A stretch of 45,956 nt of DNA from an uncultured Verrucomicrobiota bacterium (GTDB lineage Bacteria; Verrucomicrobiota; Verrucomicrobiia; Chthoniobacterales; JACTMZ01): positions 1 to 45,956 of the forward strand of contig CAJBKE010000042.1 of the NCBI GenBank assembly GCA_903953565.1, read 5' to 3'. A program made the translations under genes and the position numbers. The notes under the pieces were generated by a model. That model was not told the DNA's origin. It searched no databases and saw only the letters and a list, made by a program, of their open reading frames with translations. Of this stretch, positions 25,562 to 36,653 are shown piece after piece; position 1 is the stretch's first letter, and the number at the start of each line of letters is the position of its first letter.

Positions 25562-26478
25562 AGACCGCGGATCTGAAAGACCTTCATCTCGCCGTGCTCA
25601 TGGGCGGCCCAGGATCGGAACGCGAAGTCTCGCTGCGTTCCGGGACGGCGGTGGCCCGCGCGTTTCGCGGAGCAGGCTACCGCGTGAGCGAGGTAGACGT
25701 GAAAGGTCCGGATTTCGAACTGCCGGATGGCATCGGCCTGTGCGTCAACATGATCCACGGCACTTTCGGCGAGGACGGACAAATCCAAGCGATCCTCGAG
25801 CAGAGCGGTGTCGCCTACACCGGGGAAGGCGAGGCCGCGAGCCGCATTGCCTTCGACAAGCTGGCCAGCAAAGAACTTTTCGTCCGGTCCGGCGTGCCGA
25901 CGCCCCGCTCGGAAGTCATCGCTCCGGGGGCCAAGCCCACGCTGCCTCTGCCCATCGTGGTCAAGGCACCGCGCGAAGGCTCGAGCGTCGGCGTGCACCT
26001 GGTGCGGGAGGCCGGGCAACTCGAGGCCGCGCTGGCTGATTGCGCCAACCTCGATCGCGAAATCCTGATCGAGGAACTGGTTGAGGGACGTGAATTGACC
26101 GTCGGCGTGGTCGGAGACCGCGCTTTGGCCGTGGTGGAAATCCGGCCGCACGAGGGTTTCTACGATTACGCCCACAAATACACCAAGGGCGCGTCTGAAT
26201 ATTTCTGTCCCGCGCCACTCGATGAAACCACCACCCGCCGCGTGCAGGAGACGGCCGTTGCAGCGCACCGCGCCCTCGGTTTGAAAGTCTATTCACGGGT
26301 CGATATCCTATTGCGGGCGGACGGCGAGCTTTTCGTGCTCGAAGCGAACACCATTCCCGGCATGACCGAAACCAGCCTGCTGCCCAAAGCTGCCGCCGCC
26401 GTGGGTGTCGACTTTCTCGCGCTTTGCGAGGAGATCGCCGGACTTTCCCTGCAACATCGCAAAACTTCCAAGTCATGA
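25558..26478 (+). CDS. ddl: D-alanine--D-alanine ligase
   Basis: 306-aa ATP-grasp enzyme making D-Ala-D-Ala for MurF. The N-terminus LAVLMGGPGSEREVSLRSG and MIHGTFGEDGQIQAILEQSGVAYTG are typical; ATP-grasp features include FDKLASKELF, PIVVKAPREGSSVGVHLV, EILIEELVEGRELTVGVV, YDYAHKYTKGASEY, SRVDILLRADGELFVLEANTIPGMTETSLLPKAA. The metal-binding Glu and Asn are in FVLEANT. It overlaps the murC-murB gene and ftsQ by ATGA on either side. Confidence 0.97.
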   Translation: MKTADLKDLHLAVLMGGPGSEREVSLRSGTAVARAFRGAGYRVSEVDVKGPDFELPDGIGLCVNMIHGTFGEDGQIQAILEQSGVAYTGEGEAASRIAFDKLASKELFVRSGVPTPRSEVIAPGAKPTLPLPIVVKAPREGSSVGVHLVREAGQLEAALADCANLDREILIEELVEGRELTVGVVGDRALAVVEIRPHEGFYDYAHKYTKGASEYFCPAPLDETTTRRVQETAVAAHRALGLKVYSRVDILLRADGELFVLEANTIPGMTETSLLPKAAAAVGVDFLALCEEIAGLSLQHRKTSKS

Positions 26479-27410
26479 GTCTCTTTTCGTCCAAGAAACC
26501 ACGCTCGCGCCGCCGTCCGGCCCGCCGCAAACGTCGCGAGCATCTTCTCGAGGTCACGGCCACCGCGGAAACCGAACGCCGTCGGCGCAACCAGAAGGCG
26601 CTGCTTTATGTTTTCGAGGGAATTTTTCTCGCCGGTCTGCTCGCCGTGGCATGGTTCGGGGTCACCCTTTTCATCGAGCAATTTTTCACCAAAAACAAAA
26701 ATTACGATGTCCGCATCGTCGAGGTGAATACCGATGGTGTCATGACCCGCGAGGAGGTGCTCTCCAAAACGGGGATCCGCGAAGGACTAAACATTTTTTC
26801 GCTCAATCTCGAAGCGGCGCAGAAAGCATTGGCCCTCATACCCGAGGTGAAGTCGGCCAGCGTGCAGCGCAATCTTCCCGACACGGTGACCATCAGCATC
26901 GAAGCGCGCCGTCCGATCGCCTGGGTGGCTCCGGGCGACACGGGGGCCGACCCCTCGACCATGGAAACTTCCTGCCTGGTCGATGAAGATGGTGTGATGA
27001 TAAAGCCCCAGGGCTTCGAGGTATCGCACACGCGCTTGCCCGTGGTCTATGGGGTGCCGACCGAGCAGTGGCGCATCGGGGACAAAATCGAAATGCCCGA
27101 ACTGGAGGCGGCGCTCGATTTGTTCACGTTGGCGGCGGAACGCAGCAATCCGCAGGTCAGTCTGCGCGCCGCTGACATCACCAAAGGTTGGTGCATCGTG
27201 GCTTGGAATGATCCGCAGACCAGACTGACCTTCGGCTTGAAGGACATTCCGGCCCAACTCGACCGCCTTCAGGTCATCCTCTCCCACGTGGATCAGACCT
27301 CACGGCGGATCGCCACCGCCAACCTCATCCCCGAGCGCAACACCCCGGTCATCTTCGTCGGCGAAGCACCCGAAGCCGAGACCGTCGAGAATGCGGCCAA
27401 GAAACCCTGA
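26475..27410 (+). CDS. ftsQ: Cell division protein FtsQ
   Basis: 311-aa bitopic membrane protein. A very basic cytoplasmic region (residues 5-45, many Arg and Lys) precedes a transmembrane helix at about 49-70, then a POTRA domain (about 78-150: DVRIVEVNTDGVMTREEVL, GLNIFSLNLEAAQKAL, SVQRNLPDTVTISIEARRPIAWV), then the beta domain. FtsQ, with FtsL and FtsB, regulates the FtsWI synthase at the division site. The start at 26475 overlaps the ddl stop. The C-terminus has an acidic/Ala tail of no known role. Confidence 0.92.
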   Translation: MSLFSSKKPRSRRRPARRKRREHLLEVTATAETERRRRNQKALLYVFEGIFLAGLLAVAWFGVTLFIEQFFTKNKNYDVRIVEVNTDGVMTREEVLSKTGIREGLNIFSLNLEAAQKALALIPEVKSASVQRNLPDTVTISIEARRPIAWVAPGDTGADPSTMETSCLVDEDGVMIKPQGFEVSHTRLPVVYGVPTEQWRIGDKIEMPELEAALDLFTLAAERSNPQVSLRAADITKGWCIVAWNDPQTRLTFGLKDIPAQLDRLQVILSHVDQTSRRIATANLIPERNTPVIFVGEAPEAETVENAAKKP

Positions 27411-27418
27411 TCACGACC

Positions 27419-28633
27419 ATGGCGCGACCTTATCTCCATGTCGGTCTGGAAATCGGAACCTCCAAGGTTGCGGCGATCATTGCCGAGACGCGCAGCGACG
27501 GATTGTTGCGCATCATTGGCGCGGGCGAAGCGCCCTCGCGCGGCGTGCGCAAAGGCGAGATCGTCGACATCGGGAAGATCACCCTGTGTCTGACCGATGC
27601 CGTTTCCGAGGCGGAGGAAAAAGCCGACCGCGAAATCACCGAAGTGGTGGCGGCGGTGACCGGTGCCCATCTCGACAGCCTCAACAATCGCGGCGGCGTG
27701 CCTATTCCGGAGGATCGTGACGAAATCGAGGAAGAGGAGATCCAGGAAGTCGAGCAAAGCGCCCTCGATGTCACTATCCCGTCGGGAAATGTTTTTCTCC
27801 ACACCATCATCCAGCACTACTACGTGGACGGACAGGAGGGTGTGGCCAGCCCGCTCGGCATGATCGGACGCAAACTCGAAGCGGCTTTCCACATCGTCCA
27901 CGGGACGAAAACGCGCATCCAGAACAACCTCCGCTGCATCCGCGAGGCCAACCTCAAGGTCACCAACGTGGTCATGAGCGCCGTCGCCTCGGCCCACGCG
28001 GTGCTCGAACCGTCGGACCGCGAACTCGGTGTCCTCGTCATCGATATCGGCGGCGGCACGACCGATTACATCCTTTTCCGCGATGGCTCCGTGCGTCAAA
28101 GCGGCGTGCTCGCGGTCGGAGGAGACCACATCACGAACGACATTTCCATCGGCATGCGCGTTCCGACCAAGTGGGCGGAAAAACTCAAAGTCGAAGAGGC
28201 TGACGTTGCTCCCGGCGCGACGAGCGTCCGCGGGTCGGTCCAGATCGAGGATCCGACATTTGCCGGCGGACAGATCGAGCGGCGCGTGCTCAACATTGTG
28301 ACCGAAGCGCGCGTGCGCGAACTTCTCACTCTGGTCAAACGCCGTCTGCAATTCGACCGTCAGGCCCAATTCGTCGGCAGCGGTGTCCTTCTTACCGGCG
28401 GCACCGCCGAGCTCAAAGGTATTGCCGCTTTGGCTTCCGAGATTTTCGGTGTTCCCGCGCGCGTGGCTTCGCCCCGTCCGCTCATGGGGCCGAGTGCGCT
28501 TTTCGAAAGTCCGCGCTTCAGCACGGCAGTCGGGCTTGTCCTTTACGCGCAGGCCGCGCAGGAAGCGTTGGACGACATTTCCATCATGGACCGTCTGCGG
28601 CGCAAGATCGGGAGGTTCATTCCCGGGATATGA
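27419..28633 (+). CDS. ftsA: Cell division protein FtsA
   Basis: 404-aa actin-like ATPase that tethers FtsZ to the membrane. Actin-fold motifs are HVGLEIGTSKVAAII (phosphate 1), VLVIDIGGGTTDYILF (phosphate 2) and GVLLTGGTAELKGI (adenosine). The SHS2/1C subdomain (about 80-165) contains VTGAHLDSLNNRG and FLHTIIQHYYVDG. The C-terminal 16 residues, with DRLRRKIGRFIPGI, form a basic amphipathic helix fit for membrane binding. It starts 8 nt after ftsQ, and its stop overlaps the ftsZ start. Confidence 0.96.
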   Translation: MARPYLHVGLEIGTSKVAAIIAETRSDGLLRIIGAGEAPSRGVRKGEIVDIGKITLCLTDAVSEAEEKADREITEVVAAVTGAHLDSLNNRGGVPIPEDRDEIEEEEIQEVEQSALDVTIPSGNVFLHTIIQHYYVDGQEGVASPLGMIGRKLEAAFHIVHGTKTRIQNNLRCIREANLKVTNVVMSAVASAHAVLEPSDRELGVLVIDIGGGTTDYILFRDGSVRQSGVLAVGGDHITNDISIGMRVPTKWAEKLKVEEADVAPGATSVRGSVQIEDPTFAGGQIERRVLNIVTEARVRELLTLVKRRLQFDRQAQFVGSGVLLTGGTAELKGIAALASEIFGVPARVASPRPLMGPSALFESPRFSTAVGLVLYAQAAQEALDDISIMDRLRRKIGRFIPGI

Positions 28634-29874
28634 TTTCCATGGGTACCAGCGGCCAGTTGGCCACGCCGGTTGCACCGGTCACTTCGATCAAGGTCATCGG
28701 CGTGGGTGGCGTGGGTCTGGCCATCATCGAGCATCTCGCCGGGGAGGGCGCCGTTCTCTCGGAATGCGTGGCCATGCATACGGACGCGCAGGCTTTGCTT
28801 GGCTCCTCGGCCGCGCACAAAGTCCAACTCGGCCGCGAGGCCACCACGGGTTTGGGCGCGGGTGGTGATCCGTCCGTCGGCCAAGCGGCCGCCCGTGAAA
28901 GCGCAGGCGATATCGCCGAGGCCTGCTCGGGAACGCAATTGGTCATCCTTTGCGCCGGCTTGGGCGGAGGGACAGGCTCGGGTGCCGCGCCGGTCATTGC
29001 GCAAGAGGCGAAGAAATCCGGCGCCTTGGTTGTCGGGGTGGTCACGCTTCCTTTCGCCGGTGAGGGCGGCAAGCGGGGAGAGCAGGCGCGCGCCGCGCTG
29101 GCCCGTCTTGGACGCCACTGTGTGGCCGTGCTTTGCTTTGAAAACGATCGCATGACCGAGCTTGCGCCTGCCGAGGCGCCGGTGGCCGAGACCTTCCGCG
29201 CGGCCGGCGATGTGCTGGCTGGAGCGGTGCGCGCGGTGGCGCGAATGGTCGGGCTCCCCGCGGTCATGCCGGTGGGGCTCGACGAATTGATGCAATCTTT
29301 CCGCGGTGGCGATGCGCGTTGCCAGTTCGGACACGGCTCGTCGTCGGGCAGCGACCGCGTGCGGGAGGCCGTCGAGCAAGCCCTGCGCAGCCCGATGCTG
29401 GACGGAGGACGCATGCTGGCCGAGCCCGGCAATGTGCTGGTCCATGTGACGGGCGATGCCACGCTGAGCTTGGCCGAGGTGCAATCCGTGCTGCGGCAAC
29501 TTTCCCGTTACATCGAAGACAGCTCGCAAATTTTGCTCGGCGTCGCGACTGATCCTGCCCGATCCGGGGAATTGGGAGTAGCCATCATGGCGGCCGCCCG
29601 TGCCACCGGCTACGCGGACTACGAGGAAGAAGAAATCGAACAAGAGATTCCGGTCGAGTCTGCCGGCGCAACGGACGGCGACGGCGAGAAACCGGCCAAA
29701 CCATCCGCCAAACGCCCGAAGGGCACCAAGAAAAACGATGCCGGGCAGACCCAGGAGGAACTCCCGCTTGATCAGGCTATGCGCGGACGTTTCAAAGACC
29801 TCGACCCGACCATGGTCGACGGTCAGGACCTCGATGTGCCGACGTTTATTCGGCTGCGAATCCGTCTGAAATAG
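28630..29874 (+). CDS. ftsZ: Divergent cell division GTPase FtsZ
   Basis: 414-aa tubulin homologue that should form the division ring. Conserved features are IGVGGVG (23-29), TDAQALL, GLGAGGDPSVG (74-84), the tubulin signature GGGTGSG (112-118), GVVTLPF, FENDR and AAGDVL, then an acidic/Lys-rich linker and a C-terminal peptide (401-414, LDVPTFIRLRIRLK) suited to FtsA binding. The conserved Asn after GGVG is replaced by Ala31, and NTDAQ is HTDAQ. Most strikingly the catalytic T7 loop, NxDFAD in E. coli, aligns as PVGLDE (214-219). Position after ftsA fixes its identity; GTP hydrolysis may be altered. Confidence 0.93.
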   Translation: MISMGTSGQLATPVAPVTSIKVIGVGGVGLAIIEHLAGEGAVLSECVAMHTDAQALLGSSAAHKVQLGREATTGLGAGGDPSVGQAAARESAGDIAEACSGTQLVILCAGLGGGTGSGAAPVIAQEAKKSGALVVGVVTLPFAGEGGKRGEQARAALARLGRHCVAVLCFENDRMTELAPAEAPVAETFRAAGDVLAGAVRAVARMVGLPAVMPVGLDELMQSFRGGDARCQFGHGSSSGSDRVREAVEQALRSPMLDGGRMLAEPGNVLVHVTGDATLSLAEVQSVLRQLSRYIEDSSQILLGVATDPARSGELGVAIMAAARATGYADYEEEEIEQEIPVESAGATDGDGEKPAKPSAKRPKGTKKNDAGQTQEELPLDQAMRGRFKDLDPTMVDGQDLDVPTFIRLRIRLK

Positions 29875-29892
29875 TGTTAGCTTTCCGGTTCC

Positions 29893-32463
<2,571 letters not shown>

Positions 32464-32470
32464 GTGGATC

Positions 32471-32530
32471 GGCGCGTCGGCGACGCCGCACCCTAACCGG
32501 TCAGGTAGGGCGGGGCCTCCGGACCCGCCG
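32471..32530. repeat. Palindromic intergenic repeat, family 2, copy 1
   Basis: GC-rich spacer between the convergent ends of clpB and cinA. A first hairpin, GCGTC-ggc-GACGC, lies at 32474-32486, inside the shared string GGCGCGTCGG-n-GACGCCGC-n-CCCTA (32471-32495). A second hairpin, GGCGGG with CCCGCC, follows at about 32510-32529. The first part recurs at 34726-34750. It may serve as a terminator for clpB and cinA. Confidence 0.65.
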
Positions 32531-32536
32531 ACCGCC

Positions 32537-33814
32537 TCAACCCAACCGCGGCGATGACGAACCGCCGCCGAGTTCAAGCGGTAGCTCAAGAACTTGGCGG
32601 CGCAGCAAATCCAACGCTGCGCTCGTCGCCATGTGCTTGAAGGTGACGCGATCGAGAGGAAAGTAGCAGCGCCGCACGACCGTCGGATATCCGGCTGAAG
32701 CCAGTCCGAGGTAAACTGTGCCGACCGGCTTGTTTTCCGTCCCGCCACTCGGCCCGGCGATTCCGGTGGTGGATAGTGCGAACTTTGCCCCGGATACACG
32801 GCGTGCGCCTTCGGCCATGGCCGCGGCAACCGGTTCGCTTACGGCTCCATGCACGGCTAGCAACTCGGAGGGGACTCCGAGTATGTTTTCTTTGGCTTCA
32901 TTCGCATAGGTCACGTAGCCGGCGAGGAAAACCTCCGAGGCGCCGGGCACATTGGTGATGCGTCCGGCCAGCGAACCGCCCGTGCACGATTCCGCGGTGG
33001 CCAGCGTGAGGTGCTTGTCACCCATCAACCGGACGATGGCAGCCTCGAGGGATTCTCCTTCCGAGTAAATCCACTCGCCGAGAACCGCGCGGATTTCGGG
33101 TTCGATCTGGTCAAGCAGTCCGGGTGTTCCGATCAACCGGAAGTCCACCTCGGAGGGGCGCGCGCAATAGCCGACTTCGAGGTCGCCGCGCGCTTCGAGC
33201 TTCTCTCCAATGCGTTCCTCGACTTGGCTCTCTCCGATGCCGGTCAACCGGTAGATGCGACGTTCGCGCCTGGACGATGCCGGTAAAACGGTGCCCAGTT
33301 TGGGCAGAACATAATCCTGCGTCATAGGCCGCAGTTCGCGGGGCGGTCCGGGCAAAAGGAAAAGATGCCTCGCGCGGCGCGATCCGAGCACGGTGGGCGG
33401 AAAATAGAGCCCCGGTGCGGTGCCGTTCGGGTTGGGGAGGACCTCCGCACCGACCGGCACCATGGCTTGGCGGGCAACGCGTTCGGCCATGGGCAATCCG
33501 CGCCGAGCGAAGCGTTCGCGAATGCCGGAAAGAATTTCTTCGTCCGGCAGAAGAGGCAGCCCGAGCAGTTCGGCGGCCGCTTCGCGCGTGATGTCATCGG
33601 TGGTCGGACCGAGGCCTCCCGTGGTGAAAACGACATCGGCGCGTTCGAGCGCGGCGGCCAGAGCCTCCCTGATGGGCGGTCCATCAGGCACGCAGACCTG
33701 TCGCGCGACGGTGATTCCGCAGGGGGCCAGTTCGCCCGCGAGGTATCCGAGGTGGGTGTTGGTGACGAGGCCGAGCAAAAGCTCCGAGCCCGTGTTGATC
33801 ACTTCGGCCTGCAT
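32537..33814 (-). CDS. cinA: CinA family protein (nicotinamide-nucleotide amidase type)
   Basis: 425-aa CinA protein. The N-terminal MoCF-like/COG1058 domain (about 1-250) contains EVINTGSELLLGLVTNTH and FTTGGLGPTTDDITREAAAELLG. The C-terminal amidase domain (about 265-425) contains LATAESCTGGSLAGRITNVPGASEVF with the catalytic Ser, and STTGIAGPSGGTENKPVGTVYLGL. Family members deamidate nicotinamide mononucleotide in pyridine nucleotide salvage and may hydrolyse ADP-ribose. The start at 33814 shares one base with the stop of the upstream SirB1-like gene, so the two are coupled. nadC lies nearby but in a separate unit. Confidence 0.93.
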   Translation of the reverse strand: MQAEVINTGSELLLGLVTNTHLGYLAGELAPCGITVARQVCVPDGPPIREALAAALERADVVFTTGGLGPTTDDITREAAAELLGLPLLPDEEILSGIRERFARRGLPMAERVARQAMVPVGAEVLPNPNGTAPGLYFPPTVLGSRRARHLFLLPGPPRELRPMTQDYVLPKLGTVLPASSRRERRIYRLTGIGESQVEERIGEKLEARGDLEVGYCARPSEVDFRLIGTPGLLDQIEPEIRAVLGEWIYSEGESLEAAIVRLMGDKHLTLATAESCTGGSLAGRITNVPGASEVFLAGYVTYANEAKENILGVPSELLAVHGAVSEPVAAAMAEGARRVSGAKFALSTTGIAGPSGGTENKPVGTVYLGLASAGYPTVVRRCYFPLDRVTFKHMATSAALDLLRRQVLELPLELGGGSSSPRLG

Positions 33815-34644
33815 CAAGGTCGGCGGTGGACGAGCAGATGACTCCAGTGCTTGAGCCGCGCGTATTGCGCGTCGTCGCCCTTGCGGTGGTAAACGTAGAG
33901 CAAGTTGGCGAGGATTCGCGCCAGCATCTGGCGCGGGGAGGCAGGGGCGAGGTGCCAGTCTTCGAGGCGTTGGTTTTGGCGGCGGAGGATTTCCTCGCAG
34001 TCGCGGCGCGTCAGGATGCGGCCATGATGGAACGGATCGAAAAAAACCTCGCCATGCCGCGCCAGAAAATGGCCCGGAAGATTGATGCCCTCCACCGGCA
34101 TGCCGGCGTGGTGTCCGACCAGCATGTAAACCAGCGTCAGGCTGATCGGAATGCCTTTGCGCGAATCGAGCACGCAAGGCAGGAGCGAATTGCGGTCATT
34201 GTAGTAGTCCTCCGTGTTCCCGACGAAGATGAGTTCGCCGGCGAGCAAGTCGGCCATGATGCTGACCTTGTGGCGCTCGGTCGTGGACCGGCGCAGACGG
34301 CGGGCCAACTCCGCACCCCAAGTCGCCAATCGCTGGCGGTAAGCAGCCGGTTCGAAGCCGCGCAGCATGGCGGCTGCCAGCAGCCAGCAGGCTTCCTCCA
34401 GGTCCGAGTGGTCGCTGAACGTGGCGCAGAGCAACGCGAACCGGTCGAGCGATTCGCTGTGCATGACCTCATGGAGCACATCGCGCGCATGGAGGGCCGC
34501 CACGGGGTTGTCGCAGGCCGCCAAATCGCGAAGGTCATCCATGTGCTCCGCTCCGTCATGCGTGAGCTGTTCCTTGACCAAGCGGACCGTCTGCTCGTCG
34601 TCATCCGAGAGCAGGCGCACAAGGGCATTTTTTTGCGGATGCAT
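33814..34644 (-). CDS. SirB1-like transglutaminase-fold protein
   Basis: 276-aa protein of the SirB1/transglutaminase-like superfamily. An alpha-helical N-terminal half resembling tetratricopeptide/HEAT-type helices (about 1-130) is followed by the core DLLAGELIFVGNTEDYYNDRNSLLPCVLDSRKGIPISLTLVYMLVGHHAGMPVEGINLPGHFLAR-type segment: LPCVLDSRKGIPISL, GINLPGHFLARHG and FFDPFHHGRIL are the visible family marks. The usual catalytic Cys is not at its typical place in that core, although C155-like LPCVLD is close by; enzyme activity is therefore uncertain. Function in the cell is unknown. It is translated just ahead of cinA with a one-base overlap. Confidence 0.82.
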   Translation of the reverse strand: MHPQKNALVRLLSDDDEQTVRLVKEQLTHDGAEHMDDLRDLAACDNPVAALHARDVLHEVMHSESLDRFALLCATFSDHSDLEEACWLLAAAMLRGFEPAAYRQRLATWGAELARRLRRSTTERHKVSIMADLLAGELIFVGNTEDYYNDRNSLLPCVLDSRKGIPISLTLVYMLVGHHAGMPVEGINLPGHFLARHGEVFFDPFHHGRILTRRDCEEILRRQNQRLEDWHLAPASPRQMLARILANLLYVYHRKGDDAQYARLKHWSHLLVHRRP

Positions 34645-34725
34645 GCGCTTGCCTGCAATTAAGCAGGTCGGGCCGTGAAGGCAAGGGTGGGGCGGGGAGG
34701 TTGCTGCTGGTTGAGCAATGTTCCC

Positions 34726-34750
34726 GGCGCGTCGGGGACGCCGCGCCCTA
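34726..34750. repeat. Palindromic intergenic repeat, family 2, copy 2
   Basis: Contains GCGTC-ggg-GACGC as a perfect 5-bp hairpin (34729-34741) within the shared string GGCGCGTCGG-n-GACGCCGC-n-CCCTA, also seen at 32471-32495, with only two differences over that string. It lies in the 127-nt spacer between nadC and the SirB1-like gene, 3' of nadC, and could end the nadC transcript. Confidence 0.65.
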
Positions 34751-34771
34751 CCAAGGCAAGACCCGCCGTGG

Positions 34772-35611
34772 TTAGGAGATTTCCATCGAGAGATCGATGG
34801 CCCGGGCCGAGTGGGTGAGGGCTCCGACGGAAATTTGGTCGATGCCGGTGGCGGCGATGGCGGCGACGGTGTCGAGGTTCACGCCGCCGCTCGCTTCGAG
34901 AAGAATTTTCTTATCTCCGCGGATTTGCACGGCTTCGCGAAGTTTGTCGTTCGTCATGTTGTCGAGCAGGATGATGTCGACGCCGCGAAGGTCGCAGAGG
35001 AGGCGGACTTGATCGAGGGTGTCGGCTTCGATTTCGATGAGGATATCGGGGGCGCGATTTTTGGCTTCGTCGATGGCACGTTGGAGTCCCGCGGCATCGC
35101 CGGTGATGGCGAGGTGGTTGTCCTTGGCCAGCACGCGGTCGAAAAGACCGAAGCGGTGATTGACGCCGCCGCCGGCGCGGACGGCGAGGCGTTCAAATTC
35201 GCGGAGTCCGGGGGTGGTTTTACGGGTGTCGAGGATGACGACTTTGGTTCCGCTTACCGCGTCGACAAAGCGGCGGGTGAGGGTGGCGATGCCGCTGAGG
35301 CGCTGGAGAAAGTTGAGGGCGGTGCGTTCGGCGGAGAGGAGGGCGCGGGTCGGGCCGGTGGCGGTGAGGATGAGGTTACCTGGCGCGATGGCTTCGCCGT
35401 CGTTCTTGCGGATTTCGATTTCGATGGCTGGATTGACTTGCCGGAAAACTTCGCGGGCGACTTCAGTGCCGGCGATGATGGCGTTTTCTTTGGCGATAAT
35501 ACGTGCGGACGAGCGGTGATCCGAGAGGATGAAACATTCGGAGGTGATGTCGCCGGGGCCGAGGTCTTCGGCGAGGGCACGACGGATGACGTCAGTGGAC
35601 GACGGGCTCAT
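34772..35611 (-). CDS. nadC: Nicotinate-nucleotide pyrophosphorylase (quinolinate phosphoribosyltransferase)
   Basis: 279-aa enzyme converting quinolinate and PRPP to nicotinate mononucleotide in NAD synthesis. Features are ALAEDLGPGDITSE at the N-terminus, SAERTALNFLQRLSGIATLT, LDTRKTTPGLREFERLAVRAGGGVNHRFGLFD, and the C-terminal DIILLDNMTNDKLREAV, LEASGGVNLDTV and DQISVGALTHSARAIDLSMEI. The start at 35611 (MSPSSTDV) overlaps the last 20 nt of the ribonuclease D gene; an in-frame start at 35653 would overlap more. It is the last gene of a six-gene minus-strand operon. Confidence 0.96.
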   Translation of the reverse strand: MSPSSTDVIRRALAEDLGPGDITSECFILSDHRSSARIIAKENAIIAGTEVAREVFRQVNPAIEIEIRKNDGEAIAPGNLILTATGPTRALLSAERTALNFLQRLSGIATLTRRFVDAVSGTKVVILDTRKTTPGLREFERLAVRAGGGVNHRFGLFDRVLAKDNHLAITGDAAGLQRAIDEAKNRAPDILIEIEADTLDQVRLLCDLRGVDIILLDNMTNDKLREAVQIRGDKKILLEASGGVNLDTVAAIAATGIDQISVGALTHSARAIDLSMEIS

Positions 35612-36653
35612 CGAGTTGCAGCAGATCGCGTTGCCAGGGAAGGAGGCGTGCACCGTTTTGGGAGGCGACGGACATGAGGGTCAGGCGCGAGGCGATGAGG
35701 GACGGATCGAGAGCGAGGTCTTTGGCCACGGCGTCGCGTTTTTCACGGAGTTGCTCGAAGCGGCGGCAGGCGGCGCCGTTCGGGCGCGGTTTGCGTTCGT
35801 ATTCAAAGACGGGCCATTCGTGCTCGGGGATTTCGAGGGCGGCACGAAGCGTTTCCTTCATGCGGTTGTAGCGCGGGGGCGGCATGCGGTGGACTTCCAC
35901 TTTTTCCCCGGCCACGGCGGCGCGCGCCGTGTCGATCAGGCGGTCGTTGGAAATGACGTGGAAGGTCGGACGATCCCACGCGCTGGCCTCGGCATCGCGC
36001 CAGTGCCAGAGGGCGCGCAGGACGGCGGATTCCCGCGGCGTGAGTTTGCTGCTGCCGCTGATGCGCCAGGCGTTTTCCACGTCGCGCTCGCGCGGTTCGC
36101 GGGCGCTTTGCACCATGGCGTCGCGGGACTGGAGATACCACTCCCAGCGGCCGAGTTGCTTGAGTTGGTTTTCGAGAATTTCGGCAAGGGGCAGGAGATA
36201 GCGGACGTCGTTGAGCGCATATTCCTCCATTTTCGCGGGCAAGGGGCGGCGTCCCCAGTCGGCACGTTGCGACGCTTTGCACAAAGTGACGCCGAAAAAT
36301 TTCTGCACGAGCGCGGCGTAGCCGATTTGTTCGAGGCCGAGAAAGCGCGCGGCGATGGAGGTGTCGAAAATATCGGCGGCATCGAAGGCCGGGTGACGTC
36401 CGAGCAGGCGCAAATCGTAATCCGCCCCGTGGATGATGATGATGTGCGGCTTGAGCGAGGCGTAGAACGCGGAGAGTTCGAGGCCCTCGGCCAGCGGATC
36501 GACGAGAAAAAACCCGTCGGGGCTGGCGATCTGCAGAAGGCAGATCTTTTCGCGGTAGCTGTGCAGGCTGTCGGCCTCGGTATCGAGTCCGATGACCTTG
36601 TGCGTATCGAGGCGGGCCGTGAAGTCCGCCAGCTGGTCCGGCGTGGAGATCAA
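35592..36653 (-). CDS. rnd: Ribonuclease D-like 3'-5' exoribonuclease
   Basis: 353-aa exonuclease of the DEDD superfamily with an HRDC domain, acting on tRNA 3' ends. Exo motifs are IGLDTEADSLHSY (DxE), HGADYDLRLL (second Asp), and the DEDDy motif ALNDVRYLLPL with its Tyr. HRDC covers about residues 195-290 (SKLTPRESAVLRALWHWRDAEA). The start is a TTG at 36653 within the nuoC stop region (TTGATC overlaps the TGA); no ATG or GTG is available near the N-terminus, which otherwise matches the family. A weak GGA lies just upstream. Confidence 0.92.
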   Translation of the reverse strand: MISTPDQLADFTARLDTHKVIGLDTEADSLHSYREKICLLQIASPDGFFLVDPLAEGLELSAFYASLKPHIIIIHGADYDLRLLGRHPAFDAADIFDTSIAARFLGLEQIGYAALVQKFFGVTLCKASQRADWGRRPLPAKMEEYALNDVRYLLPLAEILENQLKQLGRWEWYLQSRDAMVQSAREPRERDVENAWRISGSSKLTPRESAVLRALWHWRDAEASAWDRPTFHVISNDRLIDTARAAVAGEKVEVHRMPPPRYNRMKETLRAALEIPEHEWPVFEYERKPRPNGAACRRFEQLREKRDAVAKDLALDPSLIASRLTLMSVASQNGARLLPWQRDLLQLDEPVVH

